From: Phlegmacium glaucopus
Lineage: Eukaryota; Basidiomycota; Agaricomycetes; Agaricales; Cortinariaceae
NCBI GenBank assembly: GCA_015039465.1
Contig: MU130617.1
Location: 1-64,000 of the forward strand
Direction of reading: 5' to 3'
Length of the DNA: 64,000 bases
The position numbers were made by a program, and so were the translations under genes. The notes under the pieces were generated by a model, which saw only the letters and a list, made by a program, of their open reading frames with translations, was not told the origin of the DNA and made no database searches. Positions 21,600-32,753 of this stretch are shown here, in pieces (the first letter of the stretch is position 1; every line of letters starts with the position of its first letter).

Positions 21600-23085
21600 G
21601 CCTTCTCATGGGCAACTGCCTATTTTGATACATGGTCCTAGCTGCTAGAGGTGTTGGTTCTGGGTGAGATAAGGATGGAGGGTCATCATCAATGACAGCA
21701 ACAATGGCAGAGTCAGAACAATTGAGTGTTTTGCATTCGATGTCCTCTGGCATGTTCACGACACAGAATCAAGCTTGATGATTTGGTTGTCCACACCTAT
21801 AGCACCCCCCTCACAATTCTTTGAATTCCCCCAATCAAAACCTTCATCCTCATCACAACTGCAATTCCTCCCTTTCCACTTCAATTCACCTCCTTTTCCT
21901 CTGGCATATAACACCAAATCACCATACTCTTTCTTCACCACTATTTCCACCACCAATTTGTTTGCCTCATATTGCTGGAGGGCTGAGGTGATTTCGTCAA
22001 TGGTCAGGGATTTCAGCTGAAGCATAAGAGCAGTGCAAACTGGAGCCCAGGATGAATCTAGACCAATGAGGATCTTGTCGCTAACCTCAAGATCGTCAGG
22101 TTTGTGACTGATGGCATTGAGTTTTTGTATGATTGACAATACATTATTGGTGAATTTGGATATGGGAAGGGAGGGGTTGTGAGAGATGGAATAAAATTGT
22201 TGACAGAGACAGATTTGATTTGTGGCACTATCCTTCTGGTATTCAGAGATGACTTTAGCCCTTTCCAGATTTGGTGGTGACAATTGGGGAGTGGTGGTTG
22301 GGATCAACTAGGAACCAGATTGTGGCATATACCTTCTGATCTTGGACCTCCCATTCCAAAGCTTTCTCACCCTGAGGTTTGGTATTAGCCAGGTGCCTCC
22401 CACAACCAATCAGCATGAGGTAAGTGTTAAGTTCGAGAACTCTATTCCGGAGTATCGGACAGAGTTTGACCGGAACGGAACCACAGAACAGGAAAGGACT
22501 ATAGCCTCAGTGTATGTGCTGTGCTACCCTAAACCTTCGTGTCCTAATTTTGGAGTAAGAACGGAATGGAGTGGAACCAGAAGTTGCAGTAACTTAGAGG
22601 AAGACTAGGAGGAGGAAACTATGTTGATATTCGAACTGAGGGAAAACATACAAGTTCGAGTACTTAAATAATAAAAGGAATTGCAACCAAAACATAAAGT
22701 ATAAATATAAAGTGCTGCGTTCTGCTCCTGAAAGGTCCTGCATTCTTGGGGTGAATAATCCATGGCTGGTGTGCTGACTGATAGTGGGAACATGATGACA
22801 AAGAAATAGTGGTAGTGGCGAAGAAGTGGTAATGGGTGCGGAGTATAGACGGAGGGACCGGAATGACACGGAGAAGTCTCAGGGTTGAACGTAGGAGGAG
22901 TAGTTTGGGATGTGAGGGGAAGCACTGTATGGAGTACGGACTACCAGAGACAACTCCGACGGAGCTGGACCAGAGTAACGTATGACGGAATGTAACAGTA
23001 AGTCTCAACCTCCTTTTTCCATTCAAACCAGTTGTTGCCAGTGAGTTCAGGAAGGGAGAGCATAACAGTGTGATCCATGTTGCCA
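21600..23085 (-). pseudogene. Ty1/copia-type Gag remnant split by a solo LTR
   Basis: The minus strand starts at about 23,080 with MDHTVMLSLPELTGNNWFEW, typical of a copia Gag (UBN2-like) N-terminus. It is cut at 23,002 by an LTR and resumes left of 22,420. It then reads through QKDSATNQICLCQQFYSI, LIGLDSSWAPVCTALMLQLK and LTIDEITSALQQYEANK. A CCHC zinc knuckle (CYRCGQPNHQA-x-FC) follows near 21,790 in a shifted frame with an in-frame TGA, and the frame continues to about 21,600. No protease, integrase or reverse transcriptase was seen. It is a dead fragment. Confidence 0.8.
22425..22997 (-). mobile_element. Solo LTR, 573 bp, with GTAAG target-site duplication
   Basis: On the plus strand it runs from TGTTAAGTTCGAG to GGAATGTAACA, flanked by GTAAG at 22,420-22,424 and 22,998-23,002. 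It is close in sequence to the LTR at 12,042-12,610 in the opposite orientation. It sits within the copia gag frame, so it inserted after that element, and its internal region was lost by LTR-LTR recombination. Confidence 0.93.
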
Positions 23086-23263
23086 AGGTAGGGTACTAGA
23101 CAAGTATATATGGATGTGGAGATAGTTCTTGACACAATTTGTTGACAGAAAACATGAAAAATGGTGCAAAAAAGACACAGAGAAGGCCAGAAAAACACAA
23201 AAATGCATGTAAAAGCTCAGAAAACACAGATACATGGACTCAAAGAGATCAGTCACAAGTGGG

Positions 23264-23533
23264 TGTTGGAATTATTTTAGTGCAAGCTGAAATGTGTTAA
23301 AGAATATGAACCTAAGTAGATAGCTAGGAATACTGACCAATAGCGGATACTGCTCATAGATAGTTATCAGCTACCCAGAGTATGTAGTTTGTATAAGTAG
23401 TAGACCGTTGAGGGTGGAATCCCTCATCGGTTTGAACCAATACAAAGTGTATTCCCCCTCCATCTAAGTGACCACCTGTGTTAGCTCCCTAGTTGGCTAT
23501 TTGTACTTCAACCTGATCACCAAAATTTCAACA
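23264..23533 (+). mobile_element. Solo LTR, 270 bp, with GTGGG target-site duplication
   Basis: Starts TGTTGGAATTATTTT and ends AAAATTTCAACA, flanked by GTGGG at 23,259-23,263 and 23,534-23,538. It contains a TATA-like TTTGTATAAGTAGTAGA near 23,390. It is a different family from the 570-bp LTRs. Confidence 0.9.
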
Positions 23534-23702
23534 GTGGGGCCCATAACCTGTTGGAATAAATACCAAGGCAAGGCAGTGGGACAGCAAACAAGTGACGAGC
23601 TATGAATCTGAAGTGAAGTTTTATTGTTGTTTACTGCGGAGTATTAAATAAAATTATGTAATCTATCATCTATGGTAGTGGTGGGACTCATATTTCAACA
23701 TA

Positions 23703-23935
23703 ACAGAACAGCACCAGCAAGTTTGACTTGCTGGTGTGTCATTGCTGTCAAAACAGAGGTCATTAGGTGGTGGTGAGGTGTTGAAATGCCAGAGCAACAA
23801 AACAGCACCAGCAAGTCAAACTCACTGGTGCATCGTTGTCATCGAAACAGAGGTGGCTAGGTGGTTGGTGTTGAAATAGAGCCCAGAGTAGCACCAGCAA
23901 GTCAAACTTGCTGGTGTGTCATTGTCAAAATGGAG
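23703..23935. repeat. Three tandem units each with a GCACCAGCAAG...CTTGCTGGTG palindrome
   Basis: Palindromes at about 23,711, 23,804 and 23,890 (GCACCAGCAAGTCAAACTTG type) are spaced 85-95 bp apart and separated by GTCAAAACAGAGG-type linkers. The middle copy has a decayed right half. They could form cruciforms. No gene is present. Confidence 0.8.
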
Positions 23936-23944
23936 GCTGGTTGG

Positions 23945-24358
23945 GGATATTTAAACTCCGCCTAAAGTGCCGAAGTTGCCAAGAATGGATTATTTATATA
24001 ATCAAGGCAAACCGGCATTCCAAAAAAGGAAAGTCCCAAAAAATTTGCACACAAAACAGAATAAATTTAAGGGACTAACAAAATATTTTCACAGAATGAA
24101 TAAATTTCTGGGGAAGTGCCAAAAAATCCTGGGGGACCAACAAAATATTTGTGAGGTCAACATAAGAATATGTGGGCAAGTGTAATATTATTCCAGGGCA
24201 GTATATAAATGTTCTTGGTACAGTTAAAATATATTCAGGGCATTCATAATGTTGAGGGAAGTATAATATAAAGTTGTGGGCAAATGAAAATGTTTTCAGG
24301 GGATGAAATGTATTTCTGGTGACAATATAATAAATGTGCAGAATATTTCCCCACTTTG
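23945..24358. mobile_element. Uninterrupted copy of the short element found at 11,690
   Basis: Inverted relative of 11,690-12,735 without the LTR. The site that carries the CAGTC-flanked LTR there reads as the unfilled AAGGGACTAAC here (about 24,071). It is about 410 bp with weak GGGGATATTTAA/GGGGAAATATT-type ends. Confidence 0.75.
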
Positions 24359-25039
24359 CCAAGCATAGATCCCTATCAAGAAAAAAAAACAATGCTCACT
24401 TTCGGTTCTGCATCCATTCTAATTTATTCTCACAAATCTCTCAACCTTTTCTTTTTCACCCTGCCTTGCATACAACTTGCATATATATATAGTTCATCAT
24501 CATTCACAAGTACAACATTTATGTACTTCGTATCCTCACTGCAATACCTTTTTTTTTTCTTCTTTACAATATGTTAATTGGTTTAATACACCCACCAGAT
24601 CCTTGTATTGCTTTTCGAGCGTCTAAAATTCTATTCTTAGGTACCACTGATAAACAGATGGTTAACGATCACTATCCCCCCCTCTCTTCTCACAATTGAA
24701 ATATTCAAGGCTGCTGAAACTTGAAAGACTACATGTGGGGGTCGGCAATGTCACATATAGCCGTGGCAATGTTTTGTCATGTCACATCACACAACTGGTC
24801 ACAAAACCTGGTACAACATGTTTTCAATGAGTTCTGCACTGTTTCACAAGATTTTTTCACTGTATAAAGCATGATATGGTATAGTTATAAGCTGTACAAC
24901 AGGGAGTCGTATGCCTGGATTAGTGGGAGGTTTTTTTCGACGCGGACTTTCAGATGCTCAGAGGTAGAAATAGTACCTAAAATATGGTTCAAAAATGAGA
25001 ACAAGTAGAAATCTTCATCTAACTAGCATTACTAAATTA
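24359..25039. other. No gene seen; 3' flank of the coiled-coil gene
   Basis: AT-rich sequence with homopolymer runs. It probably includes the 3' untranslated part of the minus-strand pseudogene that ends at 25,040. Confidence 0.4.
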
Positions 25040-28000
25040 CTATTCATCCTCCCAGCCACTATTCTCATCTGAGGAGCAAAAATCATTATATCCATCAAAT
25101 ACCTCTCCTTCATCTTCATTCTGTATTCCAGGATCTACATATTTTGGTGACAATTTCCATTCTCCCTTGTTATATGATCTGATTGCTGCTTTGATAGCTT
25201 CTCTCTTCTCTGCAACTTTTGACTTGCTGTTAATTGTGCCAAGATTTGGAGCACCTGCTTTCTTGAAAGCCTGAAAATGATCCTTCAGTTTTTCTCCTTT
25301 CAGCTTGTCAATCTCATCCTCCTTGAAAATTAATGCAACTTTGGAAATACGATCTGCAACTTGAACTGCACGTTTTGTACGTTTTGTTTTAGCAGCTACC
25401 TTCTTGGCAATTTTCTCCTCAGTATGCTGAACAATATCTTCAAGATGCTCCTTCTCAGAAGTATCTCTCTCTCTTGAAACTGCTCAGATATATTGATGAG
25501 TTGTATCTGAGAACATTTCATTCATAAATGCCCCAGTATTGTTCCAGAAGAACATTGTCTGTGCATTGTATTGTAGAAGAGTAAGTTGAGGTTGACGCCG
25601 CATCAGAACATGGAATGATCCCAGTGCTCCTTCATTAATATCATTAGTTGAAGGCATCCATGCTAATTCTCTTTCTTCCTGTGTAGCCTCATCAATTAAG
25701 CCACCAGGTGCAAATTCAGATGTGAAATGCTTCCAGGTCACCAGTGCTCCAGTACAGAATGCAACTAAAGCTGGCTTAAGATGTGGAAAATCAGGTGCAA
25801 GCTTATTGATTTTATCAATAACCTCCTGTGAATGCCAAGGTGTGCCATCAAAGGTCCCAACTGTATGTGAAACATGTTCACCAACCAGAAATGTAGGATC
25901 TTCTATAATTCGCACCAAAAATGATTCAATCTTTTTATGCAAGGGTCCAAGGTTTAGAGCATTTAAACTTGCATCTTTTTGTATTGCTCTCATATAGGGA
26001 TGGCTAACTGCTTGAGAATAAAGAGCCAAAACAGCAAGTTCTGTTCTAGTTGGAATATCATGAAGGGCTTTCCACAAATTTTCCTCCATATGGCTATAAC
26101 GTGCACGCTCCTTTTTGTCTTTTGCATATTTAAGATATTCAACAAATTTATCATGGTGGAGTGTTAATGCTGCTGCAGCCTCACAATGGGATTGAAAATG
26201 TGTATTGGACATATCAGAAAAGGTGAATTTTTTGCCTACTTTTGTTTCCCACCAGGTATGGAATTGATCATGATGCCCAGATTTGTCATTTTTGTTGTTC
26301 AAGATATCACCTGCAAGTTTTGTTGCTTTAATACCACCTTGTGAGGAATTTTTAACAGCTCATTGGGCAGCCTCAGAATCATTTTTGTCTTCTTTAGCAG
26401 CCTCCTGAATTATGGCTTCATTGAATTTGTTTGGAAGTAAGACAGGTGGCTCCAGCCTATGCTCAACCCAAAATTTTCTCAGAGCAATATAACCTCCAAG
26501 TACAGTATTTAGATCCTTATGACACCCACATCCAACCCAGACAAATAGCTTGAAAATAGCTTTCTCCTTATCAGATAGTTTTTCAAATGCATCTTGACCA
26601 AGATCTGTTGTAAGCTTTTCCAACATTGCTGCTTTGTGCTCTTTTTGTGCAGATTCATCAAGGTTGTTCCAATCAGCCTCTCCACCAGCTTTTTCCACCA
26701 TTTCTTTATGTGCAGAAAGAAAAAAAGGCATAAGCTCTTCATTTGTATCATCAATAATCCTCCTTTTACCAAGTACCTGGTGAACTGCTTCTGTTTTCTT
26801 CTTCCCCATCAAGTCATAATCTTTTTTTTCTTTAGCACAGTGATCTGCATGCATTCCTGCAAGCTTTGAATAGACATTGATAAGACGTGTGAAGCTACTT
26901 TGTTCTTTGGCAAGTGGACTATCATTGTAAATATCAAATATTTTCTGCAATTGATCATTCCAGTCCCTCATAGCTTGCTCACTGCTTCCATCTAAGGATC
27001 TCTGAAGCCCTAGAAAGCATGTGACCTGTGCTTGTTCACCATCAACATCCCTAACCTTATAGTGAGCATAGCGAGAGTTGTAATTTAGGTTTTTATGGCC
27101 TGTTCCATCTGAGCCAAATGTAACAGCTATGACATAGTTTATAAACTATTTGCATTATAGCAAGAGGAATTTACCTTCTGTTTTATCAAGCTCAAAGCCT
27201 AATTGTATACATGCTGCAATATACCCCTCCCGGATAATTTGAGCTACAGTACGAGGACTGATGTTTCCAACTGTAGTTATTCCTGCAATACCTAAAACAG
27301 CCTTAATGACACCCATGATATTTTTAGCTGAGACACCAGCTTGAACAAGAATGCGGACAAGATTCCGAGTCTGTTCTGTAAATATACCCCCTTCTTCAAA
27401 AGATAGAGGGTAGATTTTTCCAGTAAAACCTGAGACCTAGCTTTCTGAACAGCATTTTCCTTGACTGCTGTAGCCCTTGCACATTTTGGCTTTAGATTGT
27501 ATACCTCTGACTTAGAGCCTTTCAATGCACTTTGTGATGATTTCAGCTTTTCACAAGTATATGCAAGCTCTTTTGCATAGTGTTCTGAATTGCTTGAGAG
27601 CTCTTTCTGCAAATGTTCATTGTCTGACTTTAGAACATCTACATATTGAGCATCAAGAGCAGAATGCTTTTGGAGCTCCTTGGCCTCCTTCATTATTTTC
27701 TGCTTATATTCCACCAACTCAGCAACTGTTTCCTTAAGAACAGCTTTGCCTTTACTGGCACGCTGCCGAGCACGACATTCATTTTGCAACTGGCGATAAA
27801 GATCTTTGTAACAATCTTTTTCAACTTCAAGTGCAGATCTTAACTGCTCAATATATTTTTGAGCATTCTCCAGAAGCTCTGAGAATTTAGAACACTGCTC
27901 ATGAGACTTTTCTAGCTCAACTTCAAGAGAAGTAATTTGAGCCTCCATATCTGCAAGTTGCTGCTGATATTGAATTACTGTACTCTCAAAGTTTGCAGAA

Positions 28001-28107
28001 GCAGAAGCTGAAGCTGAAGCTGCAGGATCTTTTAGAAGGTTAGCATCTCTTGCCTTTTGGAGATTTTCAAGGTTAGCTGTTTGGGCTCGAGCTCCTTTTG
28101 GGGGCAT
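25040..28107 (-). pseudogene. Large coiled-coil protein of an uncharacterised Agaricomycete multicopy family, with three lesions
   Basis: The start is MPPKGARAQTANLENLQKAR, followed by a long coiled coil (residues about 45-220). A conserved block resumes in another frame near 27,405 (GGIFTEQTRNLVRILVQAG) and continues across an intron (about 27,129-27,177) to VTFGSDGTGHKNLNYNSR. Later landmarks are GMHADHCAKEKKD, GCGCHKDLNTVLGG, TFDGTPW, WMPSTNDINEGALGS and an acidic end, SDENSGWEDE. Lesions are the frameshift near 27,405 and two in-frame TGA codons (26,360 and 25,484), after which the frame continues with conserved sequence; both TGA fit CGA to TGA. I recall similar multicopy hypothetical proteins in mushroom genomes but know no function. 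The spaced Asp, Asp and Glu motifs make a transposase-like enzyme conceivable, but this is unproven. Confidence 0.65.
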
Positions 28108-28727
28108 GACTGGTCAAAAGGTAAAAATGTGAGGAAATTTGGTGAATTGTAACTGTAGATTGAAGTTTTGAACAGTTAGAGCTTTAATATACTTGAGAAA
28201 CATAAGGAAATTAAAACTTACATGTTTTTAGATATCAAGAACTGCAATACCAGGATATCAGTCCAATCAGATCAAGATCAGAGCTAAATCTTGAAGGCTA
28301 AGTATAATTTAGAGGTAGAATAGGCTTGTTTACCAACACTATATGACTAAATGAACAATATTTGAAAGCTAGGACAGATGAGAGAACAATATGGTGGAGG
28401 TAGAAGTGAAAGGAAGTCAGATTGGTGGATGAGAGCTGCTTACAAAGCAGCTCTCAGGCTGAATTTGGCAGCACAAACAGAAATTGTCTATAGACACTAT
28501 CAGGAACTCAATATGGTGCTTCAGTCCAATAACAAAGTATCATTTTTTCATCAATCTGGACAGCTATCGGAAGCGAAAGATAAAAGGAGAAAGTTTTGTA
28601 CAAATATAGAAAGGCAGAGAGGAAAAAGACGACACGAAAATACGACAGAAGTATTATACATATATTACACTTTATTTTCCTTCGTAACTTGTTGTACACG
28701 AAGATCTTTCAAGGCTTTTTAGGTTTT
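28108..28727. other. Spacer between the repeat desert and het-C
   Basis: Carries the 5' flank of the pseudogene and the 3' flank of het-C. An open frame at 28,378-28,722 on the plus strand has no recognisable homology. Confidence 0.4.
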
Positions 28728-31700
28728 TCACCACCCACCACCACCACCACCACCACCACCATATGGATAAGAAGGAGGATTATTACCACCAGGGAATTCA
28801 GATGGCGCCGAACTTCCAGAAGGGTACGTGTCAGTTCCAGGGAACCCGAACGGGGCAGGAGGTGGACCGCCTCCTCCGAAACCAGCAGGACCACCAGGGA
28901 ATCCCCCATATCCATCACCGTGTGGAGGAGGAGCATGGTATCCACCACCACCATGATGTCCATGATGACCGCTATGACCACCACTAGGGAAAGAGGGAGG
29001 TCCGCCAGGGAAAGAAGGTGCATTACTGTCAGGGAACGAGAGTCCGGGACCTCCAGGTGAGGAGAATCCATCGTCTCCTTGTCCAGGGAAAGAAGGACCG
29101 CTACCAGGGAACGAAGGCGGTGCGTTTGGTGTATTACCGTAAGAAGGTGCATAGGAAGGTGTGTATCCTCCATGTTGAGGTTGAGGTGGACCCGCATGAT
29201 GAGGTTGAGTTGAACCCGAATGATGTTGAGCCGGACCTGAATGACCTGAATGAGGTAAAGGCGGTACTGCCGCAGAAGGTGTATACATCGATGTGGACCC
29301 ATATCCTCCTCCTCCGCCACCTGGTGGTTTATTTTCATTATAATACGAACTGCTTTGTCCAGCCATAGGAGGGGCACCACCATGTTGATGGCCCCCACCT
29401 CCCATCGGCCCACCAGGGTACCCAGGGCCTCCACTAGGAGGACCACCATATTGATGCCCTCCAGCCTGTGGATATCCACTCGGTGCACCAGGGGGGTACC
29501 CCGCACCTCCACCCACCCCAGTCCCCTTCGAATGCCCATGCCCACCCGTAAACATGCCCACCCCAGGTACAACACTCTGCGCATAGTCCGAAACAGAATG
29601 CTGCAATTGATGAGCCTGGCCCTCCGCAAACGATCCCTGAGCAGCCGGTGCGCCACCTTCACCTTCACGTCTCACATTCTGATGATTCTTTACCGATTCT
29701 TTGCTGAGTCGTTGAAGAACCGAGTGTTGGCTGGGTACTCTGGAGAGCCAGTCTCGCACGCATTGCATCATTTCACGTTGGATTTGGGATTGGGGGTTGT
29801 GGAAGTCAGGGTGGAATCTAGGGGTGGAAGGTTGTGGTTAGTTGAGGAGGAGGAGGGGATGAGAGACGTACAAGCATTGAAGAACGTCCTCTGTCAATTG
29901 ATGTACATTCACAGAATTATCATCCCATGCTTTCGTCACAAGCTTCACTGTATGCAACTATCAAAAAAATAAAAGCTCCTTCCGTATGTTCATTATAACA
30001 ACCAAAAAAAAAAACGTACCACGATTCGTTGCGCAATCTGTCCAGCAGGTTCATTGAGAAGTAGATTCTAAAAGTATCCAACGATGCAAGGTCAACCAAT
30101 GGATGCCCTAGCAATGAAAAAATAACTCACGAAATGATCTTTACTCAAGAAGGAATGCGTTGGATCGGACTAACGAAAAAAAAGAACATTCAAGAAAATC
30201 TTTCATACTACACAAATAGAAACTCACCGCTCGAGGATCATTGAACACTTCATATTGATCACGGTTATCGATGACATCTCCAGATGCAGTTTGTAAGCTA
30301 CTAGTAGCGGTTTGTAAGATTGGTTTTAAGAAAGGCTAATAGAGCCACATTCAGTTATCGAACCAATCCTACAAGAATGAAAATGGTACGGACCTCCAAA
30401 CTGGTAAAGACGAAAACTAGGAGAACAAGATCAAGAGGAAGAACAACGTAATAGGTCTTGGAGAAGAACTTACCAGAGATGGAATCCATAATCTTATCAA
30501 CCAACGACTCCAAACCTGGGATTTTCTCTACAGAAAAAAAGTGCATCAACACAACTGCTCTTATATAAAAAACCATCAAACACAAGGAGTAATCACCAAT
30601 TGTTATCGCAATCTTCTTCGCAACTAAGCAAGAAAAAACATCAATCAGAGCCCACCCAACACAAAACCAAAATAACCCACCCGAATCTCGGAACGTCAAA
30701 ATCTGCCAAAGTGCCGAATGCAACTCCTGAGGAGTCATATCCTCCGGTCTCTTTCCCCCTCCTGAAGTAGGACCGGCTCGCATCCTCTCAATTGAATCTA
30801 AATCACGACTCATATCACTTCCTGTCCCTCCTGGCAGTGTAAAAAGGAGTCCCCTGAGAACATCCGCTGGGGAATTGGCGCCAGGACCGCCACGCGATTG
30901 TGATTCGAGTGATTTAGAACGCGCTTTTGCTAGTTCTTTGTTTAAGTCTGTTACGGATGCCTGTGGGAGCGTATAGTTAGTGGGGAGAGGATTAGAGAGG
31001 GGGTAGAAGAGTGGCGTACTTCACTCTATAAAGAATGATAGGGAGAATATATGCGTGTTTAGTTAGAGGTGGAAGCCAAAGTATATGAATGGAACACATA
31101 CCAAATGATCGCTAGCCTCTACAAACACAAAAAAGAAGAAGCAACAGTCAATTGGATCTGACAAGAAGGGAAAGAAACACCCCGCACCTCCAAGCAATGA
31201 ATGAGTAAAATCACTCGACCCAAACGTTCCAGTCACAAGCGGAGCCACATATTTCCCATTCGGTGCTTGAATACGAACGTGTTCACCTACATGTGGAAAG
31301 ACTTCTTCATGACCCATTGATATCAAAGTGAGTTCACAAAAGTTGGAATGGGCTGAGAAATCTTCTAGGGTGTGAAGCTGTTTGTTTTTTGATTCAATAA
31401 TGTGAGTTCAATAGCATGGAAGAAACGTACGGCTTGACCGAGGAGTCTGAAAGCTTCGTATTCATCATGTTTTTGACCTGATGCTCGATTTTGTCTTCCT
31501 ATCTGAATACATCTTTCGAGGGTTCGTCTGACTAGAGCCTTGGATGTATCCCAACGACCTTGTTCTGTACACAGATACATAAAAGGATTAGGTCAAATCT
31601 AATAGGGCACGTACCATTAGCGATGTAATTTTTCATTCCTGTTTGGTGGTCAATTTCCAACTCTCTGGGCTAGGAAAGTAAAATGCATTTAGATCGATTG

Positions 31701-32602
31701 AAAACTATAGAGGGTATAAACATACATCGACTGGACCTCGTAATTGCGGGTGATATTGCCTCGCATCTTCACCATCTGCATATCCTTTTGGATTATCAAT
31801 ATGTTCAGTCTGTTGTGAATGCAAGGTCGGAGCCAGACCAGGTTGTGGAGTAGATTAAGATCACGTACAGGAAGATAAACTCCAAGTCGTTCTGGGGTGA
31901 CCTCGAATTCATGTGTAGCATAACCATGTGCCTAGATCAGATGGAAGGCGATCTCAGAGAAGATGTATGTATATAGATGAGATCTGATTACCATGAAGCC
32001 TAGAGCCATGCAAAGTGTGATGATCGTCTATATGTTATTGGTCAGATGGAATGGAGTGTGAGCGGATCACGATACAGACCTGGAGCTGGACTTTTTTTAA
32101 AGAGGTAACATCTACAGCCTAGTTTGATTCATTCAGTGCGATTGAAAGCGTAAAGATCGTTAGATCTGACCTGACTGTAATCGCGTAACCAATTTCTATG
32201 AACATATTAGATCGAGAGAGATTGTATTTACAGAAAGAGAGATAGATACCCAAAGTAAACTCTTTTGATATCCAAGCCATTAAATTTAGATCCTTTTGAA
32301 AGCATACTAACTAGACCACCAGCTCCTCGTTTGATCAGTTGTGAAAGGACATCTTCCTATAATCTCCATGATGAGAGAGGAAGAGGGAGAGAGGTGATTG
32401 TTATCGTACAATATCACCATGACGGAAAGCTTTTCCTTCCATATAGGCGAAACTGGGAGATATATATATAACATATATTGTTGAGGTAAAATAAAAATAC
32501 TGACGATGGGATATTCCCTGCGCCAAAAGCATGAACAACATTCTGAGAGATACAGAAAACACAGATGAAGACGACGATAAGCAGAATTGTGTTCCGTGCC
32601 AT
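28728..32602 (-). CDS. hetC: Het-C family protein (heterokaryon incompatibility C)
   Basis: This is a multi-exon gene of about a dozen short exons. The start MARNTILLIVVFICVFC is a signal peptide ending near VVHA-FGAG. Family landmarks follow in order: SYMEGKAFRHGDI; a segment encoding an EFEVTPERLGVYLPTEHID-like stretch near 31,870; EQGRWDTSKALVRRTLERC; MGHEEVFPHVGEHVRIQAPN; DSIERMRAGPTSGGGKRPED; KIPGLESLVDKIMDSIS; DNRDQYEVFNDPRASDPTHS and FLSKDHFALILNEPAGQIA. The C-terminal 250 residues are Gly/Pro/His/Ser-rich repeats ending in poly-Gly and Trp, as in Neurospora het-C. That protein governs vegetative incompatibility in ascomycetes; the role in basidiomycetes is unproven. The start codon lies 151 bp from a divergent gene. 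Confidence 0.92.
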
Positions 32603-32753
32603 TGTGGACGGGGTAAAGAGGTAATAGCGCCGGCAAAGTCCGAGAAAAAGTTGTAAAATTGAAAAAATAAGTGTTTGAGGCTTGTCATCGTCTGTCACAC
32701 AGCAAAGACTCTTTTGCGATTTCATCTCTTCTTGTATTCCATCCTTCATCGTC
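32603..32753. promoter_or_regulatory. Divergent promoter region between hetC and the G3BP-like gene
   Basis: Only 151 bp separate the two start codons, so both genes must share promoter sequence or have short overlapping ones. No clear TATA box was seen. Pyrimidine-rich stretches precede the right-hand start. Confidence 0.6.

Noticed and set aside
28709..29668. Leu/Val-rich 319-residue open frame on the minus strand
   Set aside because: It is an out-of-frame shadow of the Gly/Pro/His-rich C-terminal exon of het-C.
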